From Dorea formicigenerans (GTDB taxonomy: Bacteria; Bacillota; Clostridia; Lachnospirales; Lachnospiraceae): a DNA stretch of 64,000 bases. Within the stretch, counting starts at the first letter, position 1; each line of letters starts with the position of its first letter. Under the pieces are notes generated by a model. The model was not told the origin of the DNA. It saw only the letters and a list, made by a program, of their open reading frames with translations, and searched no databases. Location of the stretch: positions 1,113,423 to 1,177,422 of the forward strand of contig NZ_CP102279.1 in assembly GCF_025150245.1 (NCBI RefSeq). Direction: 5' to 3'. Made by a program: the position numbers and the translations under genes. Below are positions 53,993 through 62,627 of this stretch, piece after piece.

Positions 53993-54727
53993 ATGGAGAA
54001 TCAAGAAGTGATTCGTGTTGATCATGTATCGATGCGTTTTAGTCTTGCATCAGAAAGAGTAGATAATTTTAAAGAATATGTTATTAAAACGATAAAGCGG
54101 CAATTATCGTATGGAGAATTCTGGGCTTTGAAAGATGTAAGCTTTAGTATTAATCGTGGAGATGCATTAGGATTAATTGGCTTAAATGGTAGCGGAAAAA
54201 GTACAATGTTAAAGGTTATAGCCGGAGTGCTAAAACCAACAAAGGGAAGCGTATCTGTGAATGGAACTGTTGCGCCGCTAATTGAATTGGGTGCAGGATT
54301 TGACATGAATCTTACTGCAGAAGAGAATGTTTTTTTGAATGGAGCATTGCTTGGATATTCAAGACAAATGATGGAGCAGTATTACGATGATATCGTCGAA
54401 TTTTCAGAGCTTCATGATTTTATGAATGTACCTGTTAAGAATTTTTCTTCAGGAATGGTTTCAAGACTAGGATTTTCAATTGCAACAATTGGTACGCCAG
54501 ATATTTTAATTGTAGATGAAGTTTTATCAGTAGGTGATTTTAGATTTCAGGAAAAATGTCAAAACCGTATAAAACGTATGTTGGATGCGGGCACAACATT
54601 ATTATTTGTTTCACATAGCATTCAGCAGGTAGAAGAACTGTGCAATAAAGTAGTGTGGCTGGATAAAGGTGTAGTGAAGATGTTTGGTGAATCAAAGAAC
54701 ATTGCTGAGATATACAGTGCTTCATAG
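53993..54727 (+). CDS. Polysaccharide ABC exporter ATPase (RgpD/Wzt/TagH type)
   Basis: A 244-residue ATPase. Walker A is GLIGLNGSGKSTMLKVIAG, the Q-loop region is ELGAGFDMNLTAEENVFLNG (the family hallmark), the signature is FSSGMVSRLGFSIA and Walker B is ILIVDEVLSVGD. There is no C-terminal carbohydrate-binding domain as in Wzt, so it is of the streptococcal rhamnan (RgpD) length and needs no terminal cap signal. It follows its permease gene. Confidence 0.93.
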   Translation: MENQEVIRVDHVSMRFSLASERVDNFKEYVIKTIKRQLSYGEFWALKDVSFSINRGDALGLIGLNGSGKSTMLKVIAGVLKPTKGSVSVNGTVAPLIELGAGFDMNLTAEENVFLNGALLGYSRQMMEQYYDDIVEFSELHDFMNVPVKNFSSGMVSRLGFSIATIGTPDILIVDEVLSVGDFRFQEKCQNRIKRMLDAGTTLLFVSHSIQQVEELCNKVVWLDKGVVKMFGESKNIAEIYSAS

Positions 54728-54743
54728 GATAGGAGTTAAAAAG

Positions 54744-55349
54744 ATGAAATCAAAAATAAAAGTTATTGTGATTGGTTTGATTATTCTTTGTCTGGCAGGT
54801 GTATATGCAATTATTGATAAAGCAGTATCTATTTATGATACATCTTGTGATACAAGTGCATTCCAATCAATTACCTTAGAACAAGGGAAAAAGTTAGAAC
54901 AATCATTTGTATGTAAAGAGAATCATATGGATGGTATTTCGTTGAAAGTTGCAGCAGATGGAGTTTTGGACAAGAGCCAGGTGGTAATGGCGTATAAAAT
55001 AATAGAAAAGGATTCAAAAGAAGTAGTTGCACAAGGAAAAACAGATTTAAAGAAAGTGCGAAATGGTAAATTTTTTAAAATTAAATTTGATAGAATTGAT
55101 GCAACTAAAGATAAAAAGTATATGTTGGAGATGTCAGTGCAGGAATGTCCGACAGGAAGTATTCGAGTATTTTATACACCAGGTTCCAATGAGAATGCAA
55201 CACTTATCTATGCTGGTCAAACAATAGAAGGCGTTGGTGTTATTAGGTCATTAACACATCGATTCGATTTAGAAACATTTATTGTGACATTATGCTTTGC
55301 AGCATATATAATATTATTTATGAGATGGCTTTATAAATTATTTGAATAA
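54744..55349 (+). CDS. Membrane-anchored protein of unknown function with two terminal helices
   Basis: A 201-residue protein with an N-terminal membrane helix (VIVIGLIILCLAGVYAII), an extracytoplasmic beta-rich part and a C-terminal helix (FIVTLCFAAYIILFMRWLYKLF). The middle resembles the extracytoplasmic segment of the DUF2142-type protein in style (LEQSFVCKENHMDGISLKV), possibly a carbohydrate-binding jelly roll. ATG 54744 follows AGGAG. It is the last gene before a terminator, downstream of the exporter. No family is recognised. Confidence 0.65.
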   Translation: MKSKIKVIVIGLIILCLAGVYAIIDKAVSIYDTSCDTSAFQSITLEQGKKLEQSFVCKENHMDGISLKVAADGVLDKSQVVMAYKIIEKDSKEVVAQGKTDLKKVRNGKFFKIKFDRIDATKDKKYMLEMSVQECPTGSIRVFYTPGSNENATLIYAGQTIEGVGVIRSLTHRFDLETFIVTLCFAAYIILFMRWLYKLFE

Positions 55350-55354
55350 GGAAG

Positions 55355-55381
55355 AGGGCAGAAGTAATTCTGCCCTTGTTT
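55355..55381 (+). terminator. Rho-independent terminator
   Basis: AGGGCAGA (55355-55362) pairs with TCTGCCCT (55369-55376) around six bases, followed by TGTTTT. It separates the exporter group from the next GT gene, whose ATG lies 16 bases further on, so some read-through or reinitiation is expected. Confidence 0.75.
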
Positions 55382-55396
55382 TGCATAGGTGAAAAA

Positions 55397-56998
55397 ATGA
55401 AAAAAGGAATTATAAAAAAGGGAATTCAGTTTTATAAAAGATATGGAATACGTGGTGGAATTGCTACTTTAACAGGACAAGGTCAGATAAAGGATAAAAA
55501 TTATGCTGCGTGGTATGAAAAAAATAAAGTTAGCGAGGAAGAACTGGCGATACAGCGAAATAAAGAATTTCCATACATGCCTCTATTTAGCATTTTAGTT
55601 CCAGTATATAATACACCAATCCCTTATTTGCGGGAAATGCTTGATTCAGTTCGAAATCAAACTTATCAAAAATGGCAATTGTGTATTGCGAATGCAAACC
55701 CGGAGAATGAAGAGGTTGCTCGAATTTTAAACCAATATATAGAAATGGATAAAAGAATTCAAACCGTAAATGTGCCTGAAAATCTGGGAATAGCACAAAA
55801 TACCAATAAAGCTTTAAGTATTGCAAAAGGAGATTATATTGGGCTTTTGGATCATGATGATATGCTTGCTGCGGATGCATTGTTTGAAGTGGCAAAAACT
55901 GTCAATGACGAAAATGCAGATGTTATTTATACGAATGAAGATAAGATAACCATGTCTGGAGAAAAACATTTTCAACCGAATTTTAAACCAGAGTTTAATT
56001 TAGATATGCTAAGATCTAATAACTATATTTGTCATTTTTTTATAGCAAAGGCATCCTTGATGAAGGAGATTGGCGGATTTAGAGGTGAGTATAATGGGGC
56101 TCAAGATCATGATATGATATTTCGATGCACAGAGCGAGCGGATAATATTGTTAGAATTCCTAAAGTATTATATCATTGGAGAATGCATGAGCAATCTACA
56201 GCAGAAAATCCTGAAAGTAAAAGGTATGCATTCGATGCTGGCAAGAAAGTCATTGAGGATCATTTGAAACGTTGTGGAGAAAGTGCAGAAGTAGAGATGA
56301 CAGAATATCCAGGATTCTATCGGGTAAAATATGCAATTAAAGAAAAGCCAAGAGTGTCTGTTGTGATAGTCAAAGAGACAAAAAGTATGATTCCTAAAGA
56401 TACATTGATAAAAATTGCTGATGATTATGGAAGAGATAGGGTAGAGTTCTATGTTGTAGATGGAAACTACAAAGGGGATATTGAATTTGATGGAATCTCA
56501 ATCAATACTCTACCATGGAAAAAGGAATGTAATAATACGGAGATGTTAAATTATGGGATTGAAAAAACGAAAAATGAATATATATTAGTTTTGTCTTCCT
56601 ATATAATAAAAGTGTCAGATAATTATATTGAAACATTTGTTTCCAATACTATGAGAAAAAATGTGGGAGCAGTTGGTGGGAAAATGTATTTTTCTAATGG
56701 AACAATCAAAAATGCAGGTTTATTTATAAAAAAAGACGGAACTATTGAAGAAGTGTTTAAAAAACTACCTCGATTATGTGTGGGGTATATGAACCGACAA
56801 TCTATGCAACAAAATATGCAGGCAATAACATTTGATGACATTATGTTCAAGAAAAGTTTGTGGGAAAAAATAAAAAATGGAATATCAAAATCTAAAAGTT
56901 TGCAAAGAGATGTAGAAATATGTACCAAAATTCGTGGGAATGATTTATTATTGGTATATACACCATGGGCGGAATCCGTGGTTGGAAAGGAAGGATAA
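55397..56998 (+). CDS. GT2 glycosyltransferase with degenerate second module
   Basis: A 533-residue paralogue of the double GT2 at 45705. The first module is intact: FSILVPVYNTPIPYLREML, GLLDHDDMLAADALFEVAK and GAQDHDMIFRCTERAD. The second (about residues 310-530) keeps the outline (PRVSVVIVKETK, NVGAVGGKMYFSNGTIKNAG) but the metal motif is replaced by VLSSYIIKV and the later E-D motif by LQRDVEICTKI. The second module is therefore probably non-catalytic. ATG 55397 follows AGGTGA. The downstream lipoprotein starts five bases after its stop. Confidence 0.83.
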   Translation: MKKGIIKKGIQFYKRYGIRGGIATLTGQGQIKDKNYAAWYEKNKVSEEELAIQRNKEFPYMPLFSILVPVYNTPIPYLREMLDSVRNQTYQKWQLCIANANPENEEVARILNQYIEMDKRIQTVNVPENLGIAQNTNKALSIAKGDYIGLLDHDDMLAADALFEVAKTVNDENADVIYTNEDKITMSGEKHFQPNFKPEFNLDMLRSNNYICHFFIAKASLMKEIGGFRGEYNGAQDHDMIFRCTERADNIVRIPKVLYHWRMHEQSTAENPESKRYAFDAGKKVIEDHLKRCGESAEVEMTEYPGFYRVKYAIKEKPRVSVVIVKETKSMIPKDTLIKIADDYGRDRVEFYVVDGNYKGDIEFDGISINTLPWKKECNNTEMLNYGIEKTKNEYILVLSSYIIKVSDNYIETFVSNTMRKNVGAVGGKMYFSNGTIKNAGLFIKKDGTIEEVFKKLPRLCVGYMNRQSMQQNMQAITFDDIMFKKSLWEKIKNGISKSKSLQRDVEICTKIRGNDLLLVYTPWAESVVGKEG

Positions 56999-57002
56999 CG
57001 TA

Positions 57003-57608
57003 ATGAAAAGGAAAATGCTTATTGTTTTATTAACAGGAGTTTTATTGTCAGTTTCAGCTTGTAGCAATTCTTCAAGTACAGATGCATCGCAGTCTGATAA
57101 CCAGAAAAATGAGCAACAGAAATCAGATAATGATAACCAGAAGAATGAAAAACAAGATGAACAGAGTGAGGCTGATCAGATGGAAGATGATTCTGACAAA
57201 AAAGAAGATCAAACAGCACAGGAAGATAAATCAGCAGAAATTACTATTTATACTAGCAATGATGATGCAACTGCATTTGTAGCTGAGAGTGTAAAGATAG
57301 ATGAACTGACACCAGAGAATATTGTGAACGCATTAGTTCAAAAATCGGTGCTGTCTTCAGACGTTCGAGTTTTAAAATGTGAAGAACAGACTGTAGATGG
57401 AGTGAAGAGTCTGGATGTGGATTTTAATGAAGCATTTGGCGCATATGTTTGCAGTATGGGAACAACCGGTGAGTATTATACAATCGGAAGCATTGTAAAT
57501 ACATTTTTAGATGTATATGGTTGTGAGAAAGTCAAGATTACGGTGGAAGGAAATACTTTAGAGACAGGACATGCAGAATATCCTGGATATATGAATCGTT
57601 TTGAATAA
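57003..57608 (+). CDS. GerMN-domain lipoprotein
   Basis: A 201-residue lipoprotein. The signal ends in the lipobox LSVSAC, with the modified cysteine near residue 20. A very acidic, Gln/Asp/Lys-rich linker (about residues 21-80) follows, then a GerMN domain (about 85-201) with LTPENIVNALVQKSVL, VKSLDVDFNEAFGAYV and IVNTFLDVYGCEKVKITVEG. GerMN domains occur in the spore germination protein GerM and in wall-associated lipoproteins. Position at the end of the polysaccharide locus suggests an envelope role. The stop is followed by a GC-rich terminator. Confidence 0.85.
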   Translation: MKRKMLIVLLTGVLLSVSACSNSSSTDASQSDNQKNEQQKSDNDNQKNEKQDEQSEADQMEDDSDKKEDQTAQEDKSAEITIYTSNDDATAFVAESVKIDELTPENIVNALVQKSVLSSDVRVLKCEEQTVDGVKSLDVDFNEAFGAYVCSMGTTGEYYTIGSIVNTFLDVYGCEKVKITVEGNTLETGHAEYPGYMNRFE

Positions 57609-57640
57609 GAATATATAAAAACATGGTAAAAATATGAATT

Positions 57641-57667
57641 CCCGGTTTTCCGTTGTGGAAAGCCGGG
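57641..57667 (+). terminator. Rho-independent terminator ending the polysaccharide locus
   Basis: CCCGGTTTTCC pairs with GGAAAGCCGGG with one G-U pair around a five-base loop, followed by AGTTGCTTTAT. It is the clearest end point of the 32-57 kb gene run. Confidence 0.75.
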
Positions 57668-57710
57668 AGTTGCTTTATAATAAAAATATATTTGGCATGG
57701 AGGTGGAAAA

Positions 57711-58186
57711 GTGATTCAATACAATATCCCAATTGGTATTTCTGAATTTGAGAAGATTAGGAAAAATGATTATTACTATGTGGATAAAACGGAACTGATT
57801 CGTGCCTTGGTGAAGACAGAACCTGCGGAGATTACACTTTTTACAAGACCTCGCAGATTTGGAAAGACGCTTGTGATGAGTATGCTAGCTTCTTTCTTTG
57901 ATATTCGCAGAGATAGTAGAGATTTGTTTGAAGGTTTGAAGATTGTTGAAGATCAGAAACCGTGTGAATTGTGGATGAATCAATGACCTGTGATTTTTCT
58001 TAGCTTTAAAGATGCAGGTGGGGAATCTGTGCGGAGAGTATGCAAAAGACAGAAGAAAGAGCGCTGAACCAGATAGAAGAGATGCGTTATGCGGATGGTA
58101 TGTATGCTCAGGGGTATCAAAAAGTGATAAAGTATGGAGTCGCATTTTATCGGAAGAGTTGTTTAGTTGGCAGATATGAAGAATAA
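57711..58186 (+). pseudogene. Decayed AAA-ATPase_like/PD-(D/E)XK (DUF1703) gene
   Basis: The N-terminus is a normal member of the AAA-ATPase_like/DUF1703 family: IPIGISEFEKIRKNDYYYVD, KTELIRALV and the P-loop RPRRFGKTLVMSML. An in-frame TGA at 57984-57986 interrupts MNQ-PVIFLSFKDAGG, which continues in phase. Most of the middle is then missing, and only the C-terminal end IEEMRYADGMYAQGYQ...KYGVAFYRKSCLVGRYEE remains, in another frame, to 58186. The normal length is over 500 residues. These genes are repetitive in Lachnospiraceae and Bacteroidetes. GTG and GGAGG start signals persist. Confidence 0.85.
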
Positions 58187-58204
58187 AGGTGTAACAAAGG
58201 TAGA

Positions 58205-59389
58205 ATGAAAAAGCCAGGTTATTATTCGTCCGGAGAGTTTGCGCGGATGGCGCATGTGACGCTTCGGACAATCAGGTATTATGACAAACAGAATATTTTG
58301 AAACCATCGTATGTGACGGAAGCGGGAGCCAGATTCTATACAGATGAAGATTTTGCCAGACTGCAGCAGATTCTTCTTTTAAAGTATCTTGGATTTACAC
58401 TGGATGATATCAGAGAGATGACCATTGATGATGCAGATTATCATTTTATGCTGAATTCTCTGAATATCCAGCTTAAGCTTGTGAGAGATAAGATTGAGCA
58501 GATGCAGCTTGTGGAAAAAGCGATACAGGATACCTCTGAACTGATTCAGAAGGAACATACCATTGATTGGAGCCAGATGCTGAATCTGATTCACTTGACA
58601 GGTATGGAGAAGAGCATGAAGAACCAGTATCAGGATGCGTCCAATATATCGGCCAGAATTAATCTGCACAGCCTTTATTCCGTGAATAAAGAGGGATGGT
58701 TTCCGTGGATTTATGAGCAGCTTTGTGTGAGAGATGGCATGAAGGTACTGGAAATCGGCTGTGGTGATGGAACGCTCTGGAAGGAAAATAAAGATAAACT
58801 TCCAGAGAATATAGAGATTACATTGTCAGATACATCGGAAGGTATGCTTCGGGATGCGAGACGTAATGTAGGGATTGGAGACCATAGGTTCCGGTTTCGG
58901 CATTTTGACTGCCACAGAATTCCATATGAGGATCAGAGCTTTGATCTGGTAGTTGCCGGACATGTATTGTTTTACTGTGAGGATATATTACAGGTGTGCC
59001 GGGAAGTGAGGCGTGTATTAAAGCCTGGTGGAAGATTTGTGTGCAGTACCTATGGTGGCGAGCATATGAAAGAAGTCAGTGAATTGGTACAGAGCTTTGA
59101 TGATAGAATTGTTCTATCGGCAGAAAAACTGTATGAAAGATTTGGAAGAGAGAATGGGGCTGAGATACTGGAGCAATATTTTACGGATGTTCATTGGAGA
59201 ACATACGAAGATGAACTTGTAATTCCGGATCCAGAGCCGTTGATATCGTATATATTGTCCTGTCATGGAAATCAAAGCCAGTATATACTGGATCGGTATA
59301 AAGAATTCCAGACTTATGTGCGGAAAAAGACGGAAAAAGGCTTCCGGATTACAAAAGACGCGGGCGTGTTTATAGCATGGAATTCCTGA
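58205..59389 (+). CDS. MerR-family regulator fused to a SAM methyltransferase
   Basis: A 394-residue two-part protein. Residues 5-75 are a MerR winged helix (YYSSGEFARMAHVTLRTIRY, then GARFYTDEDFARLQQILLLK), and 75-115 is the dimerisation coil. Residues 160-330 are a class I methyltransferase with motif I VLEIGCGDG (181-189), an SDTSEGML acidic loop and VVAGHVLFYCED. The C-terminal effector domain of ordinary MerR proteins is thus replaced by an enzyme fold, which may bind SAM or a substrate as the signal. A promoter of MerR-target geometry lies 48 bases after the gene and reads into rmlA. Whether it also controls itself is unclear. Confidence 0.85.
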   Translation: MKKPGYYSSGEFARMAHVTLRTIRYYDKQNILKPSYVTEAGARFYTDEDFARLQQILLLKYLGFTLDDIREMTIDDADYHFMLNSLNIQLKLVRDKIEQMQLVEKAIQDTSELIQKEHTIDWSQMLNLIHLTGMEKSMKNQYQDASNISARINLHSLYSVNKEGWFPWIYEQLCVRDGMKVLEIGCGDGTLWKENKDKLPENIEITLSDTSEGMLRDARRNVGIGDHRFRFRHFDCHRIPYEDQSFDLVVAGHVLFYCEDILQVCREVRRVLKPGGRFVCSTYGGEHMKEVSELVQSFDDRIVLSAEKLYERFGRENGAEILEQYFTDVHWRTYEDELVIPDPEPLISYILSCHGNQSQYILDRYKEFQTYVRKKTEKGFRITKDAGVFIAWNS

Positions 59390-59404
59390 AGATTTTCTTA
59401 AATA

Positions 59405-59430
59405 TTACAAAAAAGTTACATTTTTTGTAA
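59405..59430 (+). terminator. AT-rich hairpin terminator after the merR-like gene
   Basis: TTACAAAAAA pairs with TTTTTTGTAA around GTTACA. A perfect 10-bp stem ending in a T run can terminate the upstream transcript just before the rml promoter. Confidence 0.55.
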
Positions 59431-59437
59431 AAAGTAC

Positions 59438-59468
59438 TTGAAGGTGACCTAGGGTCACCTTTTATAAT
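59438..59468 (+). promoter_or_regulatory. MerR-type promoter/operator driving the rml operon
   Basis: TTGAAG (59438-59443) and a perfect TATAAT (59463-59468) are separated by 19 bases. Between them lies a perfect dyad, AAGGTGACC-TAG-GGTCACCTT (59441-59461). An overlong 19-base spacer filled by a palindrome is the hallmark of promoters activated by MerR-family proteins, which untwist the DNA. The only MerR gene in the window is immediately upstream. The layout is seen; regulation is inferred. Confidence 0.8.
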
Positions 59469-59543
59469 GCAATCATGAACATGCCATAACTTTATGAGAT
59501 ATGGTTAAACTATGTATTGTATTTATTACGAGGAGGTTCCTAT

Positions 59544-60440
59544 ATGAAGGGAATTATTTTAGCAGGAGGATCTGGAACACGTCTTTATCCTCTGACTATG
59601 GTAACATCAAAACAGTTATTACCTATTTATGATAAACCGATGATTTATTATCCGATGTCTGTGCTGATGAATGCAGGTATCCGTGATATCTTGATCATCT
59701 CTACACCACAGGATACACCGAGATTCAAAGAGCTGTTAGGAGACGGACATCAGTTTGGTGTACATCTTTCTTATGCAGTTCAGCCAAGCCCGGACGGACT
59801 TGCCCAGGCATTTATCATTGGCGAGGAGTTTATCGGTGATGATACAGTTGCTATGGTTCTTGGAGATAACATTTTCGCAGGACACGGACTGAACAAGCGT
59901 CTGAAGGCAGCAGTAGAAAATGCTGAGACAGGTAAAGGCGCTACTGTATTTGGCTACTATGTAGATGATCCAGAGCGTTTTGGTATTGTTGAGTTCGACC
60001 ACGAAGGAAAAGCAATTTCCATCGAGGAGAAACCGGAGCATCCAAAGAGCAACTACTGTGTAACAGGACTTTACTTCTATGATAATAAAGTTGTAGAGTA
60101 TGCAAAGAGCCTGAAACCAAGTGCCCGTGGAGAATTAGAGATTACAGACCTGAACCGTGTATATCTCGAGAAGGGTAACCTGAATGTAGAGCTTCTCGGA
60201 CAGGGATTTACATGGCTGGATACTGGTACACACGAGAGCCTTGTAGATGCTACAAACTTTGTAAAGACAGTTGAGACACATCAGCATCGTAAGATTGCAT
60301 GTCTGGAAGAGATCGCATACTTAAACGGATGGATTTCAAAAGAAGAAGTTCTAGAAGTTTACGAGGTATTGAAAAAGAACCAGTATGGTCAATATCTGAA
60401 AGATGTCTTAGACGGAAAATACCGAGAGGATCTGTACTAA
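59544..60440 (+). CDS. rmlA: Glucose-1-phosphate thymidylyltransferase
   Basis: A 298-residue RmlA making dTDP-glucose, the first step to dTDP-L-rhamnose. Visible motifs are [16 protein letters not shown] (nucleotide loop), [26 protein letters not shown] (metal site), [20 protein letters not shown] and the C-terminal [13 protein letters not shown] 59544 follows AGGAGG by seven bases. It is first in the order rmlA-rmlB-rmlD-rmlC and reads from the dyad promoter at 59438. Codon use is of the core type, unlike the AT-rich GT genes upstream. Confidence 0.97.
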   Translation: MKGIILAGGSGTRLYPLTMVTSKQLLPIYDKPMIYYPMSVLMNAGIRDILIISTPQDTPRFKELLGDGHQFGVHLSYAVQPSPDGLAQAFIIGEEFIGDDTVAMVLGDNIFAGHGLNKRLKAAVENAETGKGATVFGYYVDDPERFGIVEFDHEGKAISIEEKPEHPKSNYCVTGLYFYDNKVVEYAKSLKPSARGELEITDLNRVYLEKGNLNVELLGQGFTWLDTGTHESLVDATNFVKTVETHQHRKIACLEEIAYLNGWISKEEVLEVYEVLKKNQYGQYLKDVLDGKYREDLY

Positions 60441-60508
60441 GATATTAGAATAAAAAATGAAGAATTTTTATAAATTTTGACTAAGTAATTCAAAGGAGAT
60501 TTTTAATT

Positions 60509-61540
60509 ATGACAATTATCGTAACCGGCGGAGCTGGATTTATCGGAAGTAACTTTATTTTTCACATGTTAGACAAATACCCGGATTATCGTATCGTTTG
60601 TCTAGACTGCCTGACATATGCAGGTAACTTATCTACACTTGCACCAGTGATGGACAACCCGAATTTTCGTTTTGTAAAAGAGAGCATCACAGACCGTGAG
60701 GCTGTTTACAAATTATTCGAGGAAGAGCATCCGGACATGGTTGTAAACTTTGCAGCAGAGAGTCATGTAGACCGTTCTATCGAGAACCCGGAAGTTTTCC
60801 TGGATACCAATATCAAAGGTACAGCAGTTCTTATGGACGCTTGCAGAAAATATGGTATCAAACGTTATCATCAGGTATCTACAGATGAGGTTTACGGAGA
60901 TCTTCCACTGGACAGACCAGACCTGTTCTTTACAGAGGAGACACCAATCCACACAAGCAGCCCATACAGCTCATCAAAAGCTGGCGCAGACCTTCTTGTT
61001 CTTGCATACCACAGAACATACGGACTGCCTGTAACAATCAGCAGATGCTCTAACAACTACGGACCATACCACTTCCCGGAGAAGCTGATTCCGCTTATGA
61101 TTGCAAATGCACTGAATGATAAGCCGCTTCCGGTGTATGGAAAAGGTGAAAATGTGCGTGACTGGTTATATGTAGAGGATCACTGCAGAGCCATCGACCT
61201 GATCATCCATAACGGACGTGTCGGAGAAGTTTACAATGTTGGTGGACACAACGAGATGAAGAACATTGACATCGTCAAGATGATCTGTAAAGAGCTTGGA
61301 AAACCGGAAAGCTTGATCACATATGTAGCTGACCGTAAAGGACACGATATGCGTTATGCAATCGACCCGACAAAGATTCACAATGAGCTTGGATGGCTGC
61401 CGGAGACAAAATTTGCAGATGGTATCAAAAAGACAATCCAATGGTATCTGGATAACAAGGAGTGGTGGGAGACGATCATTTCCGGAGAGTATCAGAATTA
61501 CTATGAGAAAATGTATGCAAACCGGGAGGGAATGAAATAA
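60509..61540 (+). CDS. rmlB: dTDP-glucose 4,6-dehydratase
   Basis: A 343-residue extended SDR enzyme converting dTDP-glucose to the 4-keto-6-deoxy sugar. It shows the NAD loop TGGAGFIGSNF, the catalytic STDEVYGDL threonine-aspartate-glutamate triad, YSSSKAGADLL with the tyrosine and lysine, and YGPYHFPEKLIPL. AAAGGAG precedes the ATG. Its stop overlaps the start of rmlD by one base. Product passes to RmlC and RmlD encoded next. Confidence 0.97.
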   Translation: MTIIVTGGAGFIGSNFIFHMLDKYPDYRIVCLDCLTYAGNLSTLAPVMDNPNFRFVKESITDREAVYKLFEEEHPDMVVNFAAESHVDRSIENPEVFLDTNIKGTAVLMDACRKYGIKRYHQVSTDEVYGDLPLDRPDLFFTEETPIHTSSPYSSSKAGADLLVLAYHRTYGLPVTISRCSNNYGPYHFPEKLIPLMIANALNDKPLPVYGKGENVRDWLYVEDHCRAIDLIIHNGRVGEVYNVGGHNEMKNIDIVKMICKELGKPESLITYVADRKGHDMRYAIDPTKIHNELGWLPETKFADGIKKTIQWYLDNKEWWETIISGEYQNYYEKMYANREGMK

Positions 61541-62490
61541 TGAAAGTACTGGTAACTGGAGTAGCTGGTCAGCTCGGACATGATGTGATGAATGAACTGG
61601 CAAAGCGTGGCTACGAAGGAATCGGTTCCGATATCGCGGAAAGCTATAATGGAATCCAGGACGGTACACCGGTTGTATCTATGCCATATGTGCAGATGGA
61701 CATTACAGATAAAGCATCTGTAGAGAAAGTTCTTACAGAAGTAAATGCGGACGCAGTGATACATTGTGCAGCATGGACGGCAGTTGACCTTGCAGAAGAT
61801 GAGGATAAAAAGGATAAGGTTCATGCAGTAAACGCAGAAGGAACGAAAAATATTGCGGAAGTATGTAAGAAGCTTGACAGTAAGATGGTCTATACCAGTA
61901 CGGACTATGTATTCAATGGTCAGGGAGAAGAACCATGGCAGCCGGACTGCAAGGATTATCAGCCGTTAAATGTTTACGGACAGTCAAAACTGGACGGAGA
62001 GCTGGCAGTTTCTGAGACACTGGACAAATACTTCATCGTGAGAATTGCGTGGGTATTTGGAAAGAATGGTAACAACTTTATAAAGACCATGTTGAAAGTT
62101 GGAAAAAATCATGATAAACTTCGTGTAGTGAATGATCAGATTGGTACACCGACTTACACATTTGATCTGGCAAGACTGCTTGTAGACATGATCGAGACAG
62201 ATAAGTATGGTTATTATCATGCGACAAACGAAGGCGGATACATCAGCTGGTATGATTTTACAAAAGAAATCTTCCGTCAGGCTGTAGAACAGGGACATAC
62301 AGAGTACGGAGAAGACAGAATTACAGTTAATCCGGTTACAACTGCAGAGTATGGAGTGTCCAAAGCTGCAAGACCATTTAACAGCAGACTGGATAAGAAA
62401 AAACTGGTGGAGAATGGCTTTACACCACTTCCGACCTGGCAGGATGCACTTGGACGTTATCTGAAAGAGTTGAACATAGACGAACTCTAA
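61540..62490 (+). CDS. rmlD: dTDP-4-dehydrorhamnose reductase
   Basis: A 316-residue SDR reductase carrying out the last step to dTDP-L-rhamnose. Visible are VTGVAGQLGHDVMNEL, the substrate site STDYVFNGQGEEPWQ, the catalytic YGQSKLDGE and the RIAWVFGKNGNNF segment. It is slightly longer than typical (about 280-300) owing to an insert near residues 30-45. TAATGA overlap with rmlB implies coupled translation. A 137-base gap with a hairpin separates it from rmlC, so the order is rmlD before rmlC. Confidence 0.96.
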   Translation: MKVLVTGVAGQLGHDVMNELAKRGYEGIGSDIAESYNGIQDGTPVVSMPYVQMDITDKASVEKVLTEVNADAVIHCAAWTAVDLAEDEDKKDKVHAVNAEGTKNIAEVCKKLDSKMVYTSTDYVFNGQGEEPWQPDCKDYQPLNVYGQSKLDGELAVSETLDKYFIVRIAWVFGKNGNNFIKTMLKVGKNHDKLRVVNDQIGTPTYTFDLARLLVDMIETDKYGYYHATNEGGYISWYDFTKEIFRQAVEQGHTEYGEDRITVNPVTTAEYGVSKAARPFNSRLDKKKLVENGFTPLPTWQDALGRYLKELNIDEL

Positions 62491-62565
62491 AAGCTTTGTG
62501 AAGATTCGCATAGACTCAGATAAGAGGCATTGTAAGACGAATAAAAAGAGTGAAAATGAAATGGA

Positions 62566-62592
62566 CGGGTACACATAATATATGTGTGCCCG
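62566..62592 (+). promoter_or_regulatory. Hairpin in the rmlD-rmlC gap
   Basis: CGGGTACACATA pairs with TATGTGTGCCCG around ATA, with one G-U pair, giving a 12-bp stem. There is no T tract, so it is more likely an mRNA processing or stabilising element than a terminator. The rmlC ribosome site follows 20 bases later. Confidence 0.5.
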
Positions 62593-62627
62593 TATGCATC
62601 ATAATCACACAAAAGGAGATATGTAAG

